A stretch of 64,000 bases of DNA from Stichopus chloronotus. Lineage: Eukaryota; Echinodermata; Holothuroidea; Aspidochirotida; Stichopodidae. The stretch is from positions 8,440,897 to 8,504,896 of the forward strand of contig SFZH01000008.1 of the NCBI GenBank assembly GCA_021234535.1. The letters run 5' to 3'. Each line of letters opens with the position of its first letter. Position 1 is the first letter of the stretch. Shown one piece after another: positions 57,929-64,000 of the stretch. The notes under the pieces were generated by a model. It saw only the letters and a program-made list of their open reading frames with translations, was not told the DNA's origin and searched no databases. Both the position numbers and the translations under genes were made by a program.

Positions 57929-60189
57929 AAGCACCAGTAACCTACACCAAAAACCCTCAGCGAAACGGCCACTGCGTTTCATCATATCTACCAACGCACC
58001 GTGCTGACTTGACAAAAAGTTAATGAAACATGGCCCCTCCTTCTCATTCCTGACAGCCTGCAGATTCGGCTGAGAATCAAAGGGAGCCCTCAGGTGGTCT
58101 CCCTGGCTTAATGTGAAGCATTCAAACGTGGCCGGTCCTCAAGGGTGCGTCGTCACAGTAATTGGAATAAACCTGAAAGGATCTGGAATGGGGCCTGTTC
58201 AGAGTTCCTGACACGTGCACAGAAAATCATTCATCTACGACAAAAGACACACCGTTCAAATCTCGGTCTGTGGTAAAATTTAAAACGAAGCAGGATATCT
58301 GTAAACTTCCTGCACTGGTACCAGTCAGATATACGTGGCAATAAGCATGTGATGCTGTGTGCTCAGTTTGTTATGCTCATGGCCTTAATCATAGATTGTT
58401 GGCACCTTAAAATTAGACACAGAAAGAACAGTAAGGGGGATAGAGAGAAAAAAAAAAAAAATGCTGATATCTCGATCACTTCATTCGGCTTTGGTGCTTT
58501 TAAGTTATGCACGTCTTCAGGTCTGAGAACGTACTGTATGGTCAGAAAGGGAGCAATAATATGGGCTGGTGAGGATGACAGAATTAATTCCCTCCGTTGC
58601 ATAAAGTGACAGAGTCAAAACTGGTATAGCACAACAATTACATGCCCTCTGATGATTGGGAGATGGTGACTGCAATTTTGGAGTGGGACCTCACCCTATA
58701 CTGGCAAATGACAAACTGTCATGGCATGAATTGACAAGGAAGGGCCTGATCTGATCTGGTTTTTATCCCTTTTAGATTCCGACACTGATTCTGGTACCGC
58801 ATGGACACAATCTTCTGAAGTTCCTCCATTATTTACAAGTTGATGGCTCTTCAACGAAAGTGTACCATAAATATAGGCACACACCATTTGAAGGGGGTGC
58901 CAGACAAAATATGCAGAGGGCAAATGGTGTTACATGTACATCTCTGCAACATGCCACAGCATTTCACACTGTCAAGTCATTAAAGAACAGAGTGTTTTTT
59001 AAGATACTACAAGCATGGAGTGAATATGAACTTATTGCGATGTCACAATACCTGCAGGTATATCACCAGCTGGCAACCGACTGTTCACAATGCATTGAGT
59101 AAAATGCTTACAGGAAAGAAAGTCATTACACTGTTAGAAGGAGTCTGATTACAAAACCTGCTGATAGTTTGTCTGTTTGTTTCAATTCTGTTTTTTGCAG
59201 CCTCATATGTGGTAGTGCCATACATCAAAATATATGATCCCCCTCGAGTTTGATACAGTTTGAGCCAAACAGAAGTAATGCTGAGATGTGAATAAGTACC
59301 TTGTGTATCTGCATTTCAAAATATGACTTCTACCCTCCCACGTTCCTGGCCCGGCGCTCTATGACCACGACAAAAAATTCTCCGACCCACTCACGGTCGT
59401 GGGGAAAGATCAGACAAGTGAATCACGGAAGTCATATTTTAATGCATTTAATCATCTTTTCAAGTTTTGATTATGGCTGCTTTTGAGAACCACTCGAGTT
59501 TGAACGGAAAAGGTGAGTGGCGAAAGCAAACCAGTCCACATTCCAGCACTATTTGAGTGCTCTGCAAAACGAAAAAGAAGCTGGTACTGGTAGTGACTAA
59601 ACAAAATAAAAATTTGAATTGGGTTGTCTAATTGAATAGGGGTTTTTTTTTTTCTTTTTATCTAACATGCATATCTCTCTCCACTCGACCCAGATGCAGA
59701 ACTTGAGCGGCAGTGACCTAAATTGATCCGTTGATAACATCCACCCTGCCGCCTGCAGCACATGATCAATAATTCTGCCACTGTAGAGGGAAAAAAAATG
59801 GCACGAGCGAGAGTATCCGAATCAGCGATGCATGAAGCAGAGTGACTACAAAACAATCACAGCTGTGGATGGACAAGAGCTTTTTAGCACTGACCAGAGT
59901 GTTACGGAACAAATTTCTGATTGGCTATGTGTGTAAAGTCACTTAAAGGGGAGTGGGGGGCAGGAGAAAGTATGGTCACACAAAATCCCCAAACCTACAG
60001 TATCTGCTTGGATCTATGGGGCCACAGACGAGGGTGTTATTATTAACACTTCATTTCTGAAAGCCACAGTGTCATTCAGAAAAGCATGCGATTCTCACTG
60101 AGCCTCCCAAAGTGTGATCCAAGTGTGTTACTAGGAAACTTTGCAAGGGGGGGACAAGGTCCCAAACAAATTAATGGTTAAGGAAGTAA

Positions 60190-60285
60190 CGAGAAACGCA
60201 CTCACCTCGTATAACCTGTACATTAACGTACAGATACGGTAATGCATAGCTGATATTAGGTGAGGGAGTGCAAGCTGTGAATACA
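60190..60285 (+). mobile_element. MITE-like element, short copy
   Basis: cactcacctcgtataacctg ... gatacggtaatgcatagctg ... aggtgagggagtgcaagctg + tgaat. It has the inverted ends of the 19988-20163 element but lacks the GT interior, so it is an internal-deletion derivative. Confidence 0.65.
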
Positions 60286-61044
60286 TGTTGTCGACTCGAA
60301 TTGAAAGTGGGATACAGTAGCATCAGCTGGGGGGATGGTGGGAGACACCATACTGAAATGATGACTGCTCACTTTCCTGGTGGAGGGGTCTAATGGGGGA
60401 TGACATTTTTGCTCCTGTTGTGTGGACTAAATGCAAAATTGTGCTTCATTTGATTCTAGACTCAAACTGAATATTTACAAAAATTCCTCGTTTTTTAAGT
60501 CATGATTTAATTTTTTTTTCATTTTGCTTGGTAGACCTTACTAGCTAGGGTCATTGAGAATGACAATGTGATAAGCTGGTGTGGAGAGTTGAAAATATTG
60601 GACAGGCCTATGACTTCACCACCATTTCCCCAATTAAGAGACACAGGCAAAGGCAATGTCAAATAGATCCCTATTTATAGATCATTACAAGTACCGAGCC
60701 TACCAAGCACACGTATCAGTATCCGACACTGTATACCAATAATCGGTCCAACAGCATGCAGTTCTCTAGTGCCAAAGGGGATGGTTGATGGTATGCTTCA
60801 TGAATCTGTATCCCCAAAACTTACTGGTTTGAGGCCTAGCCCAAACCAAACACACAAGTGTCAAGAAAACATGAGAAAAAACACGAAAAGAAAAGGATAC
60901 TCATCCAAAAGGATCCTGGACAGGTGGAGAAGGGACGAGGATCACTTGGATTTCGACAAAAATCCTGAAAACTTGGAATCAAAAGGTAGATTGAGGCAGA
61001 TGCAAACAGCTGCGTGAAACTATGATGGCAGACCAAAAGGCTGG

Positions 61045-61165
61045 TAATTACGGAAGGGCGGTGGCCAGATACACACACACACACAAAATTGCCAGATGCT
61101 AGACCATGGTCAATAAGGTAATGCATAGGTTACATGACGTGAGAGCGTACGTGCTGTGAATTTGT
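61045..61165 (-). mobile_element. MITE-like element with (CA)n, copy in inverted orientation
   Basis: Reverse complement reads aattcacagcacgtacgctc ... taacctatgcattacc ... gaccatggtctagcatctgg + caattttgtgtgtg ... atctggccaccgcccttccg, nearly identical to 20010-20130. The CA run is at 61071-61085. The flank ccccaaaacttactggttt occurs beside both copies (19963 and 60811). Confidence 0.75.
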
Positions 61166-62284
61166 GCTACCCAATAACCCCCCTTGTGGATTCGTGAGGC
61201 TGTCCCGGCATGGTGACACTAGCTATGATTGACTCTCTATCTTGTCTGGCGATAGGATTTCAGATATCGATCCCCTCTATAAAGGCCCCATTAAATCCAC
61301 TTGTGAAAACCGAACTGTAGTTCAGCAGTTCCAACTTATGATCTGGTATCACAGCCAGCAAATTTCTTAATTGTTTATTCCCCAGAGCCAGAGAGAAATT
61401 GCCACCCCTGGCCCCACTGTAGCTATGCAACTGGTGTTGGAACATTCCTTGTGCAGTTTAGCTTACCAGGGGAAAGGTATTGTGAGGTAAGAAAGGAAAA
61501 GGAAAAAATTACTCCTCCATACACATGGGTTAAGCAGGCTGATTGGTACACAAAATTCCAAACTTCTCCACAGGTGTGAGATCTGAGATATCATGCATGG
61601 TGCATAACTTCAAGAAAAGGAAGAACAGGCTAGGGGACTGGCTGGTCAAAGATGAATGGCCATTATACGGTAGATGGCAGTACTTAAGATTCACAGATTA
61701 ATCTTGGCAAGGCTATAGTAGACTGGAATATGTCAGATGTTCTGAGACAGATGTACAACAAAATAGGTGTGAATTAAGTTAAAATTTAAGCTTGGTACAT
61801 GTTGCATCTTGTCTAATGGAGCACTGTGATCACGATCACTTGTCTTTGGCACCATATGGTGATGCTACACGAATGATAGTGTTGCATTTAGATAAACTTT
61901 GTGTTTATGAGTGCAGATATAAAGTTTCATCATTTATAACCATATCAGGATTTAATGGAAGATGCTTCCAAAAGTGGATGCTACAGTATCTGCCGATACT
62001 TTTAAGTATGAACTTGCCAAATGAAAGTTTGTTGTAGGCTCCAGTACCAAATTTCAATAGACAGCAAACTAGTATTCACTGTGGAGAATTTACAGAATGT
62101 CAGGCTGTTTACACATCAAATGATCATAATTGCATGTTCTTAATTTTTACTAAAGAATGAAACTTCTTTTAAAAAAAAAACCAAAAAAGCAATTGACTTT
62201 GTTGTAAACTTCGTTCCTCAGAAATTTTGTCTCCTCTTTGGTATCAAAAGAGTCACTAGTCCACCTTGGGTCAGGGGGAATGCT

Positions 62285-62360
62285 GAGGAAGTGTTGAAAG
62301 TTATCACCTACTTCTCGCACGGTAATAGTTGCGTGAAGACAGGTAGGTGAAGAGCGAACT
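62285..62360 (+). repeat. dispersed family A, divergent copy
   Basis: aagtgttgaaagttatcacc ... gtaatagttgcgtgaagaca + ggtaggtgaagagcgaac. Order agrees with family A but with many substitutions. Confidence 0.5.
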
Positions 62361-63624
62361 AAATTCTTGGACAAAGTTTGTCCCAAATTTGTTGGGTTGA
62401 GACATCCACGAATTCCAAGGAAACTTGTTTCTGGTGGATTCAGTGTGCCCTGTCGGTGTGCAGCTTCATAAAATGATGCACACTGCAAATGGGCAGCTTT
62501 TGTTTTAAGAAATCAAACAAAAAGTTCAAGCTGAAAGTCGAGCCTTATCCGCAAACAGAAATTTAAACCTGACCAGGTGTGCAAATATGCCCCAGATGAC
62601 ATTTCTCAAAGGCTATTCCTTAATAAGGGAGAATCTTCTCGTAATGGAAATTAAATAACGAACAGTACATTTCATCTGAAGTCACGGTAAATGTCATCTG
62701 TCACTCAAAGTACTTCTGATCACTTTTTATCATAATGCACTGATCTTCTCTGACACAATTTTGCCCCCAAAAAAATGTCGACCTAAAAGAAGTTACACGT
62801 CAATCAGCAACTCCATGCAAGTTGCACTGGCTGGCAGATTATCTTCAGGGTTGCAAGGAAAAGGATGTTTGGGGAAAGTGAATAATTTTAAGCCACAAAA
62901 TCAGGAATAAAGCAAAGATTCAGGTGCTGAAAATATTGATTCATGGGACATGATGCAGGTCAGGTCAAATCTGGTAAAAGGTGTAAAAATATGGAGACTC
63001 ATTGGAACGGATAGCAAGAAGACACACACCGGATTCTGGAAGGAAAGCAAAATCTTGTAAGTCGAGACGTCATGAGGTGGTACTATATATAATGGGTAGG
63101 GGGATCAAGCTGGGAGGATATTGCCATGACGAGTTCAGCACACTGACCCCTTCATGACTGAGGATGAATTAATCAAGTGAAAATGTCATGAAATATTTGA
63201 TGCATAAACCTGAGTGTTAATAATTTCAGCAAGACTGCAAGCAAAACATACAAGTCAACACACCATGACTAATGTAGCTGCTTCAGCCATTAATTACCCC
63301 AACACTCATCTGGTTTTGTTTTTTTTTTTAATGAGAGCTAGACTAAAGTTAAATCATCTCCGACGATGACATGGCTCAGAAAAGTGAGCTGTGATAGAAG
63401 ACAGGCAATTAATAGGTGTCCAGAGAAAAGAAACTTACAGTACGTTACATCGAAAGAGAAAATTGCAGGGACTTGAGAGGCAACATGTCAAGATGATTGT
63501 AGACGATGTAGATACAGAGAAGGGTTATTCTGACATATAAGAATACAAGCAAAGAGAGAGTATACTATGCTGTGCATGAAATGCTGCTGATCACTCCAAT
63601 GGTACATAGTCCAACTTCAGCCAG

Positions 63625-63713
63625 ACAGGGTTACCTACGATACCATCGCTCTTAGCTCCATAGATGGTAGTGCAGTTGTTGTGCTGAGTCAGGTGAGTGA
63701 TGAGTGAAGTACG
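63625..63713 (+). repeat. dispersed family A copy
   Basis: cagggttacctacgatacca ... catagatggtagtgcagttg + ttgtgctgagtcaggtgagt + gatgagtgaagtacgg. Same orientation as the other copies. Confidence 0.7.
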
Positions 63714-64000
63714 GTTCCTCTAAGTATTGCTGGTACCCGATGATGCTTTTCAGGAAGAACGTTGTTCAAAGAATTTGCAGAAAGGCCCAAAAAGGAGTGC
63801 ACTTTGCAATGTACAATGAGCCGGATTTTAGTCCCTTTCATGGAGATCGAGGAATTAATGAGATGATTACATTACGGCGGACTTAAAAAAGGCGGTGTTA
63901 ACCTGGTATCTTGGTCCATGAGAACAGACAGCACTTAAGGTGAATGAATATCATGCACATGATGTACAGGAATTCACTTTACTTTTATGTTTATCTAAAG

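Larger units (their letters stand above)
54609..64000. other. sequence upstream of the most 5' PDE9A-like exon seen
   Basis: Expected to be intronic or 5' to the gene. I searched the minus strand for the PDE9 N-terminal signatures (a SIDPTMPAN-like block, a YLDIDGR-like block) and found none. The region holds repeat families A, B and the GT element, unassigned exon-like islands (54961-55127, 56045-56158, 58502-58580), and a GC-richer stretch at 58020-58220. Nothing supports a second gene firmly. Confidence 0.6.

Noticed and set aside
58740..59102. Plus-strand frame of about 120 codons after a polypyrimidine-AG (ttatcccttttag)
   Set aside because: Interesting splice context, but the peptide is not recognisable and a frame of this length is not rare here. 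No donor stronger than cag|gtatat.

Overview
The window is metazoan nuclear DNA: AT-rich, with no long continuous genes, short exons bounded by GT-AG splice sites, introns up to 22 kb, and many degenerate tandem and dispersed repeats. The style (minisatellites, foldback/MITE-like elements, a TGACCTTTGACC-type repeat) fits a marine invertebrate, possibly an echinoderm or other deuterostome. That placement is inference, because no species-diagnostic locus is present.

One gene is supported. It is a PDE9-type cyclic nucleotide phosphodiesterase (PDE9A-like, cGMP-hydrolysing by family) on the minus strand. Seven consecutive internal exons were found at 54608-54506, 45101-44962, 41080-40939, 25780-25685, 24830-24708, 2557-2465 and 1717-1547. 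Their reading frames join without conflict (phases 0, 2, 0, 0, 0, 0, 0 after each exon) and give about 289 residues. These run from a coiled-coil-like N-terminal linker to the middle of the catalytic domain, including the HNFKHC and [11 protein letters not shown] metal-binding motifs. The 5' end (N-terminal exons, promoter) lies upstream of 54608, probably beyond 64000. The 3' end (second metal aspartate, invariant glutamine, stop) lies before position 1.

Layout: 1-2560 holds the two most 3' exons. 2655-3600 is a 34-bp tandem repeat with a higher-order organisation, inside a 22-kb intron that also holds a 57-bp minisatellite (9580-10395), a pyrimidine-rich degenerate tract (13270-13880) and a GT-microsatellite element (19988-20163). 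24708-25780 holds two catalytic exons. 25781-40938 is a 15-kb intron with a 21-bp tandem array, a 145-bp array carrying nuclear-receptor DR1-like sites, and a 325-bp tandem duplication. 40939-45101 holds two exons around a 1.55-kb foldback element (42271-43827). 45102-54505 is a 9.4-kb intron with a likely LINE endonuclease remnant. 54609-64000 contains repeats and a few unassigned exon-like islands.

A short dispersed repeat family, ending in a perfect splice-donor-like CAGGTAAGTGAG motif, recurs in one orientation through the locus. I found no RNA gene, CRISPR array, operon or novel defence-like system. The most notable content is the very expanded PDE9 locus and the repeat families it hosts.
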